This document shows positions 1 through 10,022 of a DNA stretch of 61,953 nt, one piece after another. The position numbers and the translations under genes are program-made. Under the pieces are notes generated by a model. The model was not told where the DNA came from, made no database searches, and was given only the letters and a program-made list of their open reading frames with translations. Within the stretch, counting starts at the first letter, position 1. Each line of letters begins with the position of its first letter. The stretch is from Evansella tamaricis (GTDB lineage: Bacteria; Bacillota; Bacilli; Bacillales; Salisediminibacteriaceae): the NCBI RefSeq assembly GCF_019042215.1, contig NZ_JAHQCS010000169.1, positions 1 to 61,953 on the forward strand, given 5' to 3'.

Positions 1-108
1 CAGTCCCTAAGCAATGAGCGTAGCCGTCGCAATCTTTAAAAAGCTTGATAGGAGTGGTTTTCTCCTATCAGGCGAGCGACGAGCGCAGCCATTGCCATAC
101 AAATAAAA

Positions 109-258
109 GGAACTGAAAAAGTGGTTTAAAACTTTTTCAGTTTCTTCATATTCACTACGGGGCACTTCGGAAATGACAACCGAAGTCAAAGATCGGACTT
201 CTGTTGTCATTCCTCCACTGCCCTACGCTCGTGACCAAGGCGCTTGCGCTTTTCTTAT
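109..258. repeat. Dispersed intergenic repeat, copy A
   Basis: This stretch closely matches 47999-48140 and ends in the same GGCGCTTGCGCTTTTCTTAT block. Internal inverted pieces (GACAACCGAAGTC and CTTCTGTTGTC-like arms) suggest a folded element. A partial relative lies at 4364-4428. It resembles a repeat class common between genes in Bacillaceae. Bases 1-108 also hold fragments of the same family (a CAGTCCCTAAG start) and no gene. From 259 to 371 there is only AT-rich promoter DNA. Confidence 0.7.
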
Positions 259-302
259 AAGATGTCAATATTTTATAAAAAATAGTGTTTTTTTTAAAAG
301 AC

Positions 303-317
303 ATAAAAGCGCTTACA
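303..317. promoter_or_regulatory. Candidate CcpA cre site
   Basis: ATAAAAGCGCTTACA differs at one position from the cre consensus WTGNAANCGNWNNCW, and its complement is equally close. It sits about 55 bases before the sugar-binding lipoprotein gene, so carbon catabolite repression of the importer is plausible. A LacI-family regulator with a similar GCGC-centred operator is an alternative. Confidence 0.5.
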
Positions 318-371
318 TTCTATGATGAATATAGATTTAAAAATTAACAAAAATTTAAGGGGGATAAAAAA

Positions 372-1457
372 ATGTTTAAAAAAGGTTTATTAGTATTACT
401 AGCTTTAGCATTAGCGTTTGCTCTCACAGCTTGTGGCGGTGACGATTCTGCATCAGGTTCTGGTGAAGGTACAATCGGTATTTCCATGCCAACCCAATCG
501 TCTGAAAGATGGATAGCAGATGGAGACAATATGGTTGAACAATTTGAAGAATTAGGATATGAGACTAACTTACAATATGCTGAAGATGTCATTGAGAACC
601 AAATAGATCAGATTGAAAACATGATTACAAGAGGTGTTGATGCACTTGTTATCGCTTCCATTGACGGAGAAGCTTTAACAGAAGTACTTGATCTGGCAGC
701 ATCTATGGATATTCCAGTTATTGCATATGACCGATTAATCCGTGGTTCTGAGCATGTTAGTTACTATGCTACATTTGATAATTTCCAAGTTGGGGTACTA
801 AAAGGGAAGTACATTGAAGAATATTTAGGGCTAGAAGATGGTGAAGGTCCATTTAACATTGAATTATTTGCAGGATCTCCAGATGACAACAATGCATACT
901 TCTTCTTTGATGGTGCAATGTCAGTCCTTCAACAGTACATTGATAGTGGGCAATTAGTAGTTCAAAGTGGTCAAACGGACTTCCAACAAGTAGCTACACT
1001 AAGATGGGACGGTTCAGCTGCTCAAGAGAGAATGGATAACCTATTAAGCGGGTTCTACACAGACCAAACTTTAGACGCTGTATTATCCCCATATGATGGT
1101 ATCAGTATTGGAATCATCTCATCATTAAAAGGGGTAGGATATGGTTCAGATGATCTGCCAATGCCGGTTGTAACGGGTCAAGATGCAGAAAGACCATCTA
1201 TCGTTTCTATCATTGCAGGTGAACAAACGCAAACAATCTTTAAAGATACAAGGGAATTAGCGTCCAAAGCAGTTCAAATGGTAGACTCCCTCCTAAAAGG
1301 GGAAGAAGCGGAAGTAAACGATACGACAACTTATGATAACGGTGTAAAAGTTGTTCCTTCTTACTTACTAGAGCCACATTCCGTAGATATTAACAACTAC
1401 AAAGAAGTTTTAGTCAATAGTGGATACTATGATGAAAGTGATTTTGAAGAGGAATAA
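372..1457 (+). CDS. chvE: Multiple-monosaccharide ABC transporter, substrate-binding lipoprotein
   Basis: Extracellular sugar-binding lipoprotein of a CUT2-type importer. A Lys-rich start, a hydrophobic stretch and a lipobox L-T-A-C (Cys21) show lipid anchoring. The mature part is a periplasmic-binding-protein type 1 fold: it opens with an [13 protein letters not shown] segment and has [10 protein letters not shown] and IPVIAYDRL motifs typical of ChvE/XylF-like proteins. At 361 aa the length is normal for the family. A strong hairpin separates it from the ATPase gene, which usually lets the binding protein be made in excess. ChvE relatives bind several aldoses (xylose, glucose, galactose, arabinose), and the exact ligand cannot be read here. 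Confidence 0.88.
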   Translation: MFKKGLLVLLALALAFALTACGGDDSASGSGEGTIGISMPTQSSERWIADGDNMVEQFEELGYETNLQYAEDVIENQIDQIENMITRGVDALVIASIDGEALTEVLDLAASMDIPVIAYDRLIRGSEHVSYYATFDNFQVGVLKGKYIEEYLGLEDGEGPFNIELFAGSPDDNNAYFFFDGAMSVLQQYIDSGQLVVQSGQTDFQQVATLRWDGSAAQERMDNLLSGFYTDQTLDAVLSPYDGISIGIISSLKGVGYGSDDLPMPVVTGQDAERPSIVSIIAGEQTQTIFKDTRELASKAVQMVDSLLKGEEAEVNDTTTYDNGVKVVPSYLLEPHSVDINNYKEVLVNSGYYDESDFEEE

Positions 1458-1477
1458 CACTAACTAAAGCACGGATG

Positions 1478-1513
1478 CGATTTAGTGATAGTTTTCAAAC
1501 TATCACTAAATCG
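1478..1513 (+). terminator. Intercistronic hairpin after binding-protein gene
   Basis: A perfect inverted repeat of about 17 bp (CGATTTAGTGATAGTTT and its complement) with a tiny loop lies between the binding-protein and ATPase genes. The downstream T tract is weak, so partial termination or mRNA 3'-end protection is more likely than a full stop. Confidence 0.75.
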
Positions 1514-1599
1514 TTATTTCAATATAATAAGTAAAACGTTTGTATTGGAACTAAATGGGTAAACCATATAAGTTAACATCCTAGGAAGTGGGTGATCGA

Positions 1600-3147
1600 A
1601 TGTCTGACATAATTCTAGAAATGCGAAATATAACTAAAACTTTCCCTGGTGTGAAAGCCTTAGATAACGTAAATTTTCAAGTGGAACAGGGAGAAATCCA
1701 TGCCCTTGTGGGTGAAAATGGTGCGGGGAAATCCACCTTAATGAAAGTGTTAAGTGGTGTTTACCCCTTTGGAACCTATGAAGGGGATATCTTGTTTGAA
1801 GGGGACGTTTGTCATTTTAAAGATATCAATGAAAGTGAAGAAAAAGGAATTGTTATTATTCACCAGGAGTTAGCATTAATTCCTGAGTTATCCATTGCTG
1901 AAAATATTTTTTTAGGTAATGAACAATCGCAAAAAGGAATTATAAACTGGAATTCTACCATTATAGAGGCTACAAAACTTCTAAAAAAAGTTGGATTAGC
2001 AGATTCTCCCCGTACATTAGCAATGGACATTGGAGTGGGGAAACAACAATTAGTAGAAATTGCAAAGGCTCTGTCTAAGAAAGTGAAATTATTAATACTT
2101 GACGAACCTACTGCCGCACTAAATGAAGAAGATAGCCAGAACTTATTAAATTTATTACTGGAATTTAAAAAACAAGGAATGACATCTATTATTATTTCAC
2201 ATAAACTCAATGAGGTTTCTTATGTGGCTGATAATTTAACGATACTAAGGGATGGAAAATCCATCGAAACACTTTCATTAAAGAAAGATAACGTATCAGA
2301 GGATCGAATCATTAAAGGAATGGTAGGCCGGGATCTTGAAAACCGTTTTCCACCTAGAGAACCAGATATTGGTGAGGTAGCCTTTGAAATTAAAAATTGG
2401 AATGTGGATGATCCCCTTCATGCAGGACGCAAGCTTATATCAAATGTGAATTTTGAACTGAGAAAAGGAGAAATTGTTGGTATTGCCGGGCTTATGGGAG
2501 CAGGAAGAACGGAATTGGCAATGAGTATTTTTGGAAAATCCTATGGTAAGAACATTTCGGGACAAATTATCAAAGACGGTAAAGAGATACAGATAAATAA
2601 TATTAAAGATGCCATTGACAAGGGACTAGCTTATGTAACTGAGGATCGGAAAACATATGGGTTAATACTCATTGATGATATTAAACGAAATATTTCTTTA
2701 ACCAGTTTAGAAAAAATTTCGAAACGGAGTATTATTGATAAGCACAGAGAAGTGAAGGAAGCAGAAGACTTCCGGAAGAAGATGAATATTCGAACTCCTA
2801 GTTTAACTCAAAAAACCGGGAATTTAAGCGGTGGGAATCAGCAAAAAGTAGTATTGAGTAAATGGATGTTATCCGAACCGGATATTTTAATTCTTGATGA
2901 ACCTACACGTGGTATCGATGTGGGGGCAAAATATGAGATTTATAATGTTATCAATCAAATGGCTGCGGAAGGGAAAGCAGTTCTCGTGATCTCCTCTGAA
3001 CTACCAGAATTACTTGGACTTTGTGATCGGATCTATGCCCTCAGTGAAGGGCAAATCACTGGAGAGGTAGCAAGGGAAGAGGCGAATCAAGAAACGCTAA
3101 TGAAGTATATGACGAGAACAGGGGGAAACGGACATGAAACTAGCTGA
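1600..3147 (+). CDS. mmsA: Multiple-monosaccharide ABC transporter, ATP-binding protein
   Basis: Double-cassette ATPase (515 aa) that powers sugar import through the permease encoded next. The first half has Walker [10 protein letters not shown] and Walker [12 protein letters not shown]. The second has a degenerate Walker A (GLMGAGRTE), a signature LSGGNQQKV and Walker [11 protein letters not shown], the usual asymmetry of the RbsA/XylG/GguA family. ATG 1600 is preferred over the in-frame GTG 1588 because GGTGAT lies five bases before it. The 3' end overlaps the permease gene by 14 bases, implying translational coupling. Confidence 0.9.
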   Translation: MSDIILEMRNITKTFPGVKALDNVNFQVEQGEIHALVGENGAGKSTLMKVLSGVYPFGTYEGDILFEGDVCHFKDINESEEKGIVIIHQELALIPELSIAENIFLGNEQSQKGIINWNSTIIEATKLLKKVGLADSPRTLAMDIGVGKQQLVEIAKALSKKVKLLILDEPTAALNEEDSQNLLNLLLEFKKQGMTSIIISHKLNEVSYVADNLTILRDGKSIETLSLKKDNVSEDRIIKGMVGRDLENRFPPREPDIGEVAFEIKNWNVDDPLHAGRKLISNVNFELRKGEIVGIAGLMGAGRTELAMSIFGKSYGKNISGQIIKDGKEIQINNIKDAIDKGLAYVTEDRKTYGLILIDDIKRNISLTSLEKISKRSIIDKHREVKEAEDFRKKMNIRTPSLTQKTGNLSGGNQQKVVLSKWMLSEPDILILDEPTRGIDVGAKYEIYNVINQMAAEGKAVLVISSELPELLGLCDRIYALSEGQITGEVAREEANQETLMKYMTRTGGNGHETS

Positions 3148-4300
3148 TTTACTTAAAAATAATATGCGACAATATGGAATGATTGTTGCGTTAATGTTCA
3201 TTGTACTTTTATTCAGTATTTTATCTGATGGAATATTATTAAGACCATTAAATGTTACTAACCTAATTTTACAAAATAGTTACATCCTTGTTTTAGCTAT
3301 CGGGATGGTCATGGTAATTATCGCTGGACATATTGACTTATCGGTTGGGTCTGTTTGTGCATTTGTAGGAGCAATTGCAGCTATTCTAATGATAGATTTG
3401 CAGATTCCTACAGGGGTAGCAATCGTTTTATGTTTAGTTTTAGGAGCTATCATTGGTGCATGGCACGGTTTCTTTATTGCATATATGAAAATGCCATCAT
3501 TTATCGTAACACTCGCAGGAATGCTTTTATTCAGAGGATTAACAATGGTCGTTTTAGGTGGTCAGTCAAAATCACCATATCCTGATGAATTCCGTTTAAT
3601 CAGTTCCGGATTCTTGCCAGACATTCCGTTTTTCGGGTTCACATCATATCATGTTTTAACATTACTCGTGGGAGTAATATTATCTCTTTTAGTAATATTT
3701 AGTGAACTGAAGAGTCGACGTGCGGAATTAAAGCATGACTTTACCGTTCTACCTAAAGGATACTTTATTGCAAAACTGGTCACGATGGTTGCTGTTATTA
3801 ATGTGTTTACTTTTGTGTTAGCCTCATACCGCGGTATTCCGAATATTCTTGTCATCCTATTTGTACTTATTGTATTATTCACATTCATCATGAATAAAAC
3901 TGTAATAGGACGACATATTTACGCAACTGGAGGAAATCAAAAGGCGGCTGAATTATCCGGAGTTAAAACGAAACGCGTAACATTCATGGTATTTGTAAAT
4001 ATGGGTGTTCTCTCTGCATTAGCTGGTTTAATTTATGCAGCACGTCTAAACGCAGCAACACCTCGGGCGGGTACCATGTTTGAATTAGATGCGATCGCAG
4101 CTGCTTTCATTGGTGGAGCATCAATGGCCGGTGGTGTTGGTACTATTATTGGAGCTGTAGTCGGTGGACTTGTAATGGGGGTTATGAACAACGGTATGTC
4201 CCTCATTGGTGTAACTATTGACTGGCAACAAGCTATTAAAGGTTTAGTGCTACTGGCAGCGGTTGGATTTGATATATACAACCGTAATAAATCTAAATAA
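3134..4300 (+). CDS. mmsB: Multiple-monosaccharide ABC transporter, permease
   Basis: Integral membrane subunit of the sugar importer, 388 aa with about ten hydrophobic segments. The [10 protein letters not shown] motif early in the protein and the [13 protein letters not shown] loop (around residue 260) are hallmarks of the RbsC/XylH/GguB family. A longer central cytoplasmic insertion (near residues 185-220) fits the MmsB subgroup. It is the last gene of the three-gene operon and is followed by a clear terminator. Confidence 0.9.
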   Translation: MKLADLLKNNMRQYGMIVALMFIVLLFSILSDGILLRPLNVTNLILQNSYILVLAIGMVMVIIAGHIDLSVGSVCAFVGAIAAILMIDLQIPTGVAIVLCLVLGAIIGAWHGFFIAYMKMPSFIVTLAGMLLFRGLTMVVLGGQSKSPYPDEFRLISSGFLPDIPFFGFTSYHVLTLLVGVILSLLVIFSELKSRRAELKHDFTVLPKGYFIAKLVTMVAVINVFTFVLASYRGIPNILVILFVLIVLFTFIMNKTVIGRHIYATGGNQKAAELSGVKTKRVTFMVFVNMGVLSALAGLIYAARLNAATPRAGTMFELDAIAAAFIGGASMAGGVGTIIGAVVGGLVMGVMNNGMSLIGVTIDWQQAIKGLVLLAAVGFDIYNRNKSK

Positions 4301-4310
4301 TTTCTGAAGA

Positions 4311-4343
4311 ACCACCATCCATCTTATTGGGTGGTGGTTTTTA
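4311..4343 (+). terminator. Rho-independent terminator of the chvE-mmsA-mmsB operon
   Basis: ACCACCATCC pairs with GGGTGGTGGT around an 8-base loop and runs into a T tract. Confidence 0.85.
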
Positions 4344-4363
4344 AAAAAGTTAAGAATTTATTA

Positions 4364-4428
4364 GTTTGTGCACATTCGGGCAAGTTATCTAGCTCCAGCG
4401 CCTAGTCGCTGCGGGGGGCTTTTCTTTC
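4364..4428. repeat. Partial copy of the dispersed intergenic repeat
   Basis: The segment containing TTCGGGCAAG and AGCTCCAGCGCCTA matches the left part of the repeat at 47950-48000. It then jumps to a GGGGCTTTTCTTTC end, so the middle is missing. No gene is seen between 4344 and 4532. Confidence 0.6.
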
Positions 4429-4532
4429 AGCAACGGGCATATACTTCGATCCCAAATTCCTTCACATGGATCAGGAAAAAATGATTATCCTATATAAATA
4501 GGATACGAATAGCCGGGAATAGGGTGATGTAA

Positions 4533-5342
4533 ATGCCGGAACTGCCAGAAATGGAAAACTACAAAAAATTACTGTCAAATAGAATAGTGGGAAAAACCAT
4601 TGATTTTGTTGAGGTTACGAGGGAAAAAACAGTTAATTTACCACTGTCTCAATTTACCTCAGAAGTGGTAAATTGCCGAATTGTTGGAATAGAGCGAAGA
4701 GCGAAATATCTTATATTTCAGTTGAATTCAGGGAAAAACCTTGTGGTTCACCTTATGTTAGGTGGACTAATCTATCTAGGAACGGATCAAGATGCTCCAG
4801 ATAGAACAAAACAAGTTACTCTATCCATTGGCTCCATGAAACTCTATTTTATAGGACTACGACTCGGTTTTTTACACCTGCTATCGCGTCAGGAACTGAT
4901 TAGTCTGGTTCAGGATCTTGGGCCAGAACCTCTTGACGCCTCTTTTACATTGCCTGTTTATCAGGATGTCGTGAAAAAGAAGCGTGGAATATTAAAAACG
5001 ACATTATTGAATCAGAAGGTATTATCCGGAATTGGAAATTTATATTCCGATGAGATATGTTATCACGCCATGGTATTGCCGGGAAGAAAAATCAGTGATT
5101 TAAATGAACAGGAGAAAATCACAGTATATCATAGTATGAAAACAGTTTTACAACGGGGAATCCAACTAGGCGGCTACATGGATACACCTGTGTTTAAGGG
5201 GGATACGTTGACTGGGCAGTATAACGATCATTGCTACGTGTATGATCGGGAAGGGGAATCATGTCAACGTTGTCACGGTACTATCGTTAAAGTTGAGATC
5301 TCCTCCAGAAAATCCTTTTATTGTCCCCAATGTCAAAAGTGA
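4533..5342 (+). CDS. Fpg/Nei-family DNA glycosylase
   Basis: Base-excision repair glycosylase/AP lyase for oxidised bases. The protein begins M-P-E-L-P-E; in this family the N-terminal proline is the catalytic nucleophile after Met removal and the following Glu is also catalytic. A helix-two-turn-helix region (around LLNQKVLSGIGNLYSDE) and a C-terminal four-cysteine zinc finger (CQRC...CPQC) complete the fold. At 269 aa it is near normal length. PELPEM rather than PELPEV, and divergence in the body, suggest a second Fpg-like paralogue rather than the main MutM, so substrate preference is open. A terminator follows at 5360. Confidence 0.85.
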   Translation: MPELPEMENYKKLLSNRIVGKTIDFVEVTREKTVNLPLSQFTSEVVNCRIVGIERRAKYLIFQLNSGKNLVVHLMLGGLIYLGTDQDAPDRTKQVTLSIGSMKLYFIGLRLGFLHLLSRQELISLVQDLGPEPLDASFTLPVYQDVVKKKRGILKTTLLNQKVLSGIGNLYSDEICYHAMVLPGRKISDLNEQEKITVYHSMKTVLQRGIQLGGYMDTPVFKGDTLTGQYNDHCYVYDREGESCQRCHGTIVKVEISSRKSFYCPQCQK

Positions 5343-5359
5343 TGATAAATAGTAGTTTT

Positions 5360-5391
5360 GTCACCTGTTTAAATAATGCAGGTGGCTTTTT
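5360..5391 (+). terminator. Terminator of the glycosylase gene
   Basis: GTCACCTG and CAGGTGGC form an 8-bp stem (one G-T pair) followed by six Ts. Confidence 0.8.
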
Positions 5392-5525
5392 TATTGTATG
5401 GATTGCAGATAAGATCGTCCAGTACTGTTGGTATATGTAAATTTTTTTTTTAGTCAGATAATTTAATGTATTATTTTTCACAATGTGGAGAATATAAAAA
5501 TAATTTCAAGGAAGGAGTGATAATT

Positions 5526-5693
5526 TTGGAAGTAGATATGACTGTAGATGAAGTGTTGGATCAATTGCAACAATTAAAAGAAGAATTGGGGGTGCTAAAT
5601 AAAAAGAAACTGAAGAAATCCCATCCAAGATTAATGAAGAATGCTCTTTATCATTTTCCTAACTGGCAATCTGCTGTAGATGATATTTCATAA
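5526..5693 (+). CDS. Small hypothetical protein
   Basis: A 55-residue acidic/basic protein. The TTG at 5526 is chosen because GAAGGAGTGA ends six bases before it; the upstream ATG at 5466 has no ribosome binding site. The first half is a likely amphipathic coiled-coil helix (VDEVLDQLQQLKEEL). The second half carries an S-H-P-R-L-...-A-L-...-F-P-N-W-QSAV pattern, which resembles a short repeat seen in uncharacterised Firmicutes proteins. No function can be assigned. It ends at a shared bidirectional terminator. Confidence 0.6.
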   Translation: MEVDMTVDEVLDQLQQLKEELGVLNKKKLKKSHPRLMKNALYHFPNWQSAVDDIS

Positions 5694-5731
5694 GAAGGAA
5701 CTTAGGACAACATAGGTCTTTCGTTAGTGGG

Positions 5732-5774
5732 TACTAAAAAGAGCCATCACGGTTGGAGGCTCTTTTTAGTATGT
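5732..5774. terminator. Bidirectional terminator
   Basis: TACTAAAAAGAGCC pairs with GGCTCTTTTTAGTA. A-rich and T-rich flanks serve both the small gene on the left and the convergent LtaS-like gene on the right. Confidence 0.85.
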
Positions 5775-5784
5775 TCGTATTCCA

Positions 5785-7794
5785 TTAATTAGAATGATTT
5801 AATACTTTATCATAATAATTATTATCCAGTATTTGAGAAGAGTAATAGAACTTGCTGTCTACAACAGATGAAATCCAATCCACATAATCATTTTCAATGT
5901 CAGTACCTTCTATTGGTATAAATTCTCCTGTCCTTGCATTATACCGTCCATAGTCCGTAATGAAACTTCGATCCTGAAAGATAACAAGTGGATCACTTTC
6001 AGAAAAAATATCTGTTCCCATCATTAATCTAGAATCATACTCTAGTCCAAGTAGGTTGGAAAGGGTGGGTAAGATATCTAAACTTGAGCTTGGTTTATCA
6101 ATCGTCTGAGGTTCCATTCCTTCTGTGTATAGAATAAATGGAGCCTGGTGAAGTTCAAACGTTTCATCTACCGGGTTGCCGGCAAGTTCTTCAATTTCTT
6201 CATGTTCGAGACCATAAGGATAGTGATCGGTGCTGAGTGCGATTAGTGTCCGGTCCGCAATCCCTTTCTCATGAAGCTTGCTCAAGAGATATTCTAAAGC
6301 ACGATCCAACTCAATTTGAGTTGCAATGTATGCTCTGGCTGCTGAAGACAATGGAAGATCATCCACGTAATGACGGTTTTTATGCGCCATATTATTCCCA
6401 CTGAAATTATACTGTAAATGTCCACTCACAGTCATGTAATAAGCGAGAAAGGGTTCTTCATTTATATATTCAGGGATAGTGATTTCCATCATTTCAAGGT
6501 CTGATCTAGGCCACGCCTCTTCCATAATGAGACCGTTTCCAATTCCTTTGTAATCATATCCCATATTTGGGTGGGAGAGATTCCTATGGTAGTAGGAGTA
6601 AGAGTGATTGTGATATGCGACAGTTTTATAGTTAAGAGTATTCAATTGGTTCCCCAACACAAAAGGTTGTGCAATTTCCGAAGACTGGTGAAAACTCCAT
6701 ACCCCGCTTTTTGGAATTAACCCTGTCAAAGCCACATATTCCCCATCAGAGGTGCTAACTTCCCATAAGGGGGTATAGAAGTTGGTAAAATGATAGCCTT
6801 CATGAACTAATTTAAACAGAGTTGGTGTAAGCTCTTCATGGACCGCATAGGGGGAGAAAGCCTCTGCTGTGAGTAGGACGAGATTATATCCCTCATATTT
6901 ACCGGTAAAGTCATTTTTTTCTGTCGGTGGAACACTTTGAAAATATTCATGCATCTTTTTGAGAGTATCATTATCTTCTGTGGATATTAGTGAATCAAAA
7001 TCAATATCTAAAACATTGTATTCCACTTCATCTTCGTATATTTCATCGGAGATTTTCGTGTTTTCAAGACCCTTTTCCTCAGTTGTATAATCATGGTCTG
7101 GTTCTGAAATGATTGCGATAGGTTCAATGAATGGTGAAGACACCTCAATGGTAGGTGACCAGCCAGTTAAATGCCTTTGGAAATCAATACGCATAGTCGT
7201 TATCAGACCTAATCGTTCCACGGAAAGGAATGAATTATTTGTCTTGAAGTAGAGGTCATGAGCGGAATGTTGTTCTTTTCCCCCGCCAAAAACTGCCGCA
7301 ACTCCGATAACATGAAATACGATAACCATTAAAATAAAAATGGTTCGGTACTGCCATTTCATGCGTTCAAAGGTAAAGATTTTTTTTCTCAAAATAATCA
7401 GCAAAACGGCCGGGAAGAACAGTGTAAGGATCCAAATAGTATTTTCTGAGAGGAGTGCAAGAATATCCCGCCAAAATCCCATGAGTTGTGAGGCATTACT
7501 TGCAGAATACATGCTATAGAAGGTGCGAAAAGTGTTGTGATAAAGAAGTTGGGAAGAAAAAATAATTGCTGTGAAGACCAGGAGTGAAGTTGCAATGATA
7601 TAGTTAGCTGTTTTTTTATAAAATGTCGAAAGTAAGAATAGTATTATCGCAAAAGAAAAAGAAAAAAAGATAGATAGCAGAAACCCAAAGGAAAATAGAC
7701 GTCCTGTGGTGGCAATCCTTAATAAACTTTCCATATAGAGAATGGATAAAAAGAAGTAAAACAATAAATAGTTTACCTTTACAATATTTAACAT
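5785..7794 (-). CDS. LtaS-like phosphoglycerol transferase (LTA synthase family)
   Basis: Membrane-anchored alkaline-phosphatase-superfamily enzyme, expected to transfer glycerol-phosphate from phosphatidylglycerol during lipoteichoic acid or related polymer synthesis. About five hydrophobic segments occupy residues 1-170, followed by a linker and an extracellular sulfatase-like domain from about residue 300. Visible catalytic elements are LLTAEAF (metal-binding Glu311), VSTSDGE (likely nucleophile Thr348) and ALSTDHYPYG (metal Asp/His). At 669 aa it is in the family range. The acidic insert around residues 225-270 is unusual. It stands alone between two terminator-like elements and could be a paralogue rather than the main synthase. 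Confidence 0.85.
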   Translation of the reverse strand: MLNIVKVNYLLFYFFLSILYMESLLRIATTGRLFSFGFLLSIFFSFSFAIILFLLSTFYKKTANYIIATSLLVFTAIIFSSQLLYHNTFRTFYSMYSASNASQLMGFWRDILALLSENTIWILTLFFPAVLLIILRKKIFTFERMKWQYRTIFILMVIVFHVIGVAAVFGGGKEQHSAHDLYFKTNNSFLSVERLGLITTMRIDFQRHLTGWSPTIEVSSPFIEPIAIISEPDHDYTTEEKGLENTKISDEIYEDEVEYNVLDIDFDSLISTEDNDTLKKMHEYFQSVPPTEKNDFTGKYEGYNLVLLTAEAFSPYAVHEELTPTLFKLVHEGYHFTNFYTPLWEVSTSDGEYVALTGLIPKSGVWSFHQSSEIAQPFVLGNQLNTLNYKTVAYHNHSYSYYHRNLSHPNMGYDYKGIGNGLIMEEAWPRSDLEMMEITIPEYINEEPFLAYYMTVSGHLQYNFSGNNMAHKNRHYVDDLPLSSAARAYIATQIELDRALEYLLSKLHEKGIADRTLIALSTDHYPYGLEHEEIEELAGNPVDETFELHQAPFILYTEGMEPQTIDKPSSSLDILPTLSNLLGLEYDSRLMMGTDIFSESDPLVIFQDRSFITDYGRYNARTGEFIPIEGTDIENDYVDWISSVVDSKFYYSSQILDNNYYDKVLNHSN

Positions 7795-7951
7795 ATTTAA
7801 ACCCCTTTACATATTCTAATCTATTTTGACAATATTTTCGATAGAATTATGACCGCTAACATAAAAAAATAGATTAACGATTGATTTATCTCTTAGTCGG
7901 TAACGACTTAAAAAAGTTTTCATTAATTGTGAAATTATATTGTTCACGAAA

Positions 7952-7976
7952 TTGTGCGGGACCAGGTCCCGCACAA
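7952..7976. repeat. Palindromic repeat (TTGTGCGGGACC type)
   Basis: A near-perfect palindrome of two 12-base arms around one base. The same half-sequence recurs at 14183-14200 and 14232-14249. The rest of 7795-8058 shows no gene; it separates the divergent LtaS-like and SulP genes. Confidence 0.75.
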
Positions 7977-8058
7977 ATGTTGCTAGAAAGAATAAGACGA
8001 CGGGAATTCGGAAAGGGTGGGTAATAGATTGCTATTAGTAATCATTAACACTAATCCA

Positions 8059-8107
8059 TTGACTTTATAGTAAGCTCACCTTAATATAGTTATACGGGTA
8101 GGGGTAT
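8059..8107 (+). promoter_or_regulatory. Sigma-A-like promoter with CstR-like operator (site 1)
   Basis: TTGACT, a 17-base spacer and TAATAT (8082-8087) form a promoter. ATACGGGTAGGGGTAT at 8092-8107 lies just downstream and matches four other copies near this island. The arrangement fits repression of the SulP gene by the CstR-type protein encoded at 10814. Confidence 0.7.
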
Positions 8108-8145
8108 ACTAAATCTACGTTCATAGTTGAAAAGGAGGATTCTCA

Positions 8146-9837
8146 TTGTTTAAAAAACATATACCGGCAATGGAATGGTTGCCAAACTATAATAAATCAA
8201 ACTTAAGGGGAGACGTTTCTGCTGGGTTAATTGTAGCTATCATGCTGATCCCACAAGGAATGGCGTATGCCATGTTAGCCGGTATACCGCCGGTGATCGG
8301 ACTATATGCATCAACAGTTCCCCTGATGATTTATTCACTGTTTGGAACTTCCCGGCAATTAGCGGTAGGACCTGTTGCAATGGTCTCCCTACTCGTTTTG
8401 TCAGGGGTATCGGGCCTTGCTGAACCAGGTTCCAGTGAATATTTATCCCTTGTCCTTCTGTTAATGCTTATGGTAGGACTTATCCAACTGCTGATGGGAA
8501 TCCTTAAGTTGGGGTTTTTAGTGAATTTCCTATCCCATGCGGTGATAAGTGCATTTACTTCCGCAGCAGCAATCATCATCGGTATGAGCCAATTGAAACA
8601 TTTATTAGGAATAAACTTGACCTCAGGGGAAAACATTTTTTTTATCCTTTCTGAATCCATTAAAAGAATTTCTGATACAAATCTGATTACTTTAAGCTTA
8701 GGCGTAACTGGAATTATCCTGTTAGTTCTGATGAAAAGATTAGTTCCGAAAATTCCAGGACCCCTTGTCATTGTCGTAGTTTCCATATTGGTGGTAAGTT
8801 CGTTTCAACTGGATCATCAAGGAGTGAAAATAGTAGGGAATGTGCCACAAGGGTTCCCGTCACTCTCATTTCCTTCTATTACTTTTGGAAGTGTAGTATC
8901 ATTACTTCCCATTGCATTAACCATCTCTTTTATCGGATTCATGGAATCCATCGCCATGGGAAAAGCGATAGCAGCAAAAGAAAAATATAAAGTGATACCA
9001 AATAAAGAATTAATAGGACTTGGGTTGGCCAATATAGGGGGCTCCTTTTTTTCAGGTTATCCTGTCACTGGTGGCTTCTCCAGGTCAGCCGTCAACTATC
9101 AGGCAGGAGCAAAAACACCATTAGCCACAATGATTACTGCATTAATTATCAGTTTGACACTGCTGTTTTTTACTGGCGTTTTTTACTTTCTTCCAAATGC
9201 CATTTTAGCAGCAATTATCATGGTCGCAGTTTATAGTTTAATTGATTTAAAAGAAGCCAGATACTTGTTTCAAATACGTGCTTTGGATGGATGGACATGG
9301 GTGATAACCTTTCTTTCCACCATAACGTTAGGGATTGAGCAAGGTATCTTTATTGGTGTCTTATTTTCTCTCCTTATCTATGTTTACAAAAGCGCTTATC
9401 CCCATATGGCAGAATTGGGATATTTGCCTGAAGAAAAAGTATATCGAAATATTAAACGATATCCCGAGGCGAAAGTGGATCGAGAAGTGATGATTTTTCG
9501 AATAGACTCCGCACTGTTTTTTGCAAACATGACATTTATGGAAGAAAAACTATGTGAACGCATTTTGGAGAGACCGGAAACTAATTGGATAATATTAGAC
9601 TTTTCAGGTGTTAATTCCATCGATGCAGTGGCTATTCATTCACTGGAGGAAATGATGGAGACGTGCGGAAGAGGAGAAATAGACTTTCATTTTTCAGGTA
9701 TAAAAGGACCTGTAAGAGATTTACTCCGAAAAGCGAAGTGGGAAGAAAAATACGGTGACCGTATGAGCCATTTATCTATAGATCATGCATTAAGGTATAT
9801 AAAGGGGGACAAGGGAAGTGGAAGATCTGCTAAATAA
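8146..9837 (+). CDS. SulP-family anion permease with STAS domain
   Basis: Inner-membrane transporter of 563 aa. An N-terminal multi-helix domain carries the SulP signature region (IPQGMAYAMLAGIPPVIGLYAS), and a C-terminal STAS domain spans about residues 440-550 (ILDFSGVNSIDAVAIHSL). Family members carry sulfate, bicarbonate or other anions. TTG 8146 is supported by AAAGGAGGAT five bases upstream. Its position behind a CstR-like operator suggests transport of sulfite, sulfate or thiosulfate in persulfide detoxification. The adjoining carbonic-anhydrase remnant instead hints at an ancestral bicarbonate role. The gene end overlaps that remnant. Confidence 0.88.
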   Translation: MFKKHIPAMEWLPNYNKSNLRGDVSAGLIVAIMLIPQGMAYAMLAGIPPVIGLYASTVPLMIYSLFGTSRQLAVGPVAMVSLLVLSGVSGLAEPGSSEYLSLVLLLMLMVGLIQLLMGILKLGFLVNFLSHAVISAFTSAAAIIIGMSQLKHLLGINLTSGENIFFILSESIKRISDTNLITLSLGVTGIILLVLMKRLVPKIPGPLVIVVVSILVVSSFQLDHQGVKIVGNVPQGFPSLSFPSITFGSVVSLLPIALTISFIGFMESIAMGKAIAAKEKYKVIPNKELIGLGLANIGGSFFSGYPVTGGFSRSAVNYQAGAKTPLATMITALIISLTLLFFTGVFYFLPNAILAAIIMVAVYSLIDLKEARYLFQIRALDGWTWVITFLSTITLGIEQGIFIGVLFSLLIYVYKSAYPHMAELGYLPEEKVYRNIKRYPEAKVDREVMIFRIDSALFFANMTFMEEKLCERILERPETNWIILDFSGVNSIDAVAIHSLEEMMETCGRGEIDFHFSGIKGPVRDLLRKAKWEEKYGDRMSHLSIDHALRYIKGDKGSGRSAK

Positions 9838-9961
9838 AAATAATGTGGAGTTTTACAATCAAATAAAAGGAGAGAATCCGTCTTTTTTTACAGATTTAAG
9901 TAAAGGTCAAGATCCAGATTATTTTATCCTTTCTTGCAGTTACACTAGAATCGAGGTTTGA
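9818..9961 (+). pseudogene. Truncated beta-carbonic anhydrase remnant
   Basis: A GTG-started reading frame of 47 codons overlaps the last 20 bases of the SulP gene, preceded by AAGGGGGAC. Its product (ENPSFF..L..GQ.PDYFILSCS.TRIE) reads like the N-terminus of a beta-class carbonic anhydrase up to the zinc-site motif. There the usual CSDSR has become CSYTR and a stop follows at once. Intact family members run to about 180-200 aa, so the zinc site is damaged and the catalytic body is absent. SulP-carbonic anhydrase gene pairs are known in bacteria, so this is a decayed partner. Residual translation may occur but activity cannot. Confidence 0.75.
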
Positions 9962-9964
9962 TAG

Positions 9965-9994
9965 TTGCATTCATACCTCTAGGGGTAATATAAT
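9965..9994 (+). promoter_or_regulatory. Promoter with CstR-like operator (site 2)
   Basis: TTGCAT (9965-9970), an 18-base spacer and a perfect TATAAT (9989-9994) frame the operator ATACCTCTAGGGGTAA (9973-9988). The -10 covers the ATG at 9993, which argues that the next gene starts at 10023. Confidence 0.65.
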
Positions 9995-10022
9995 GAATGT
10001 TGAAACTTTGGGGGGAATATGG

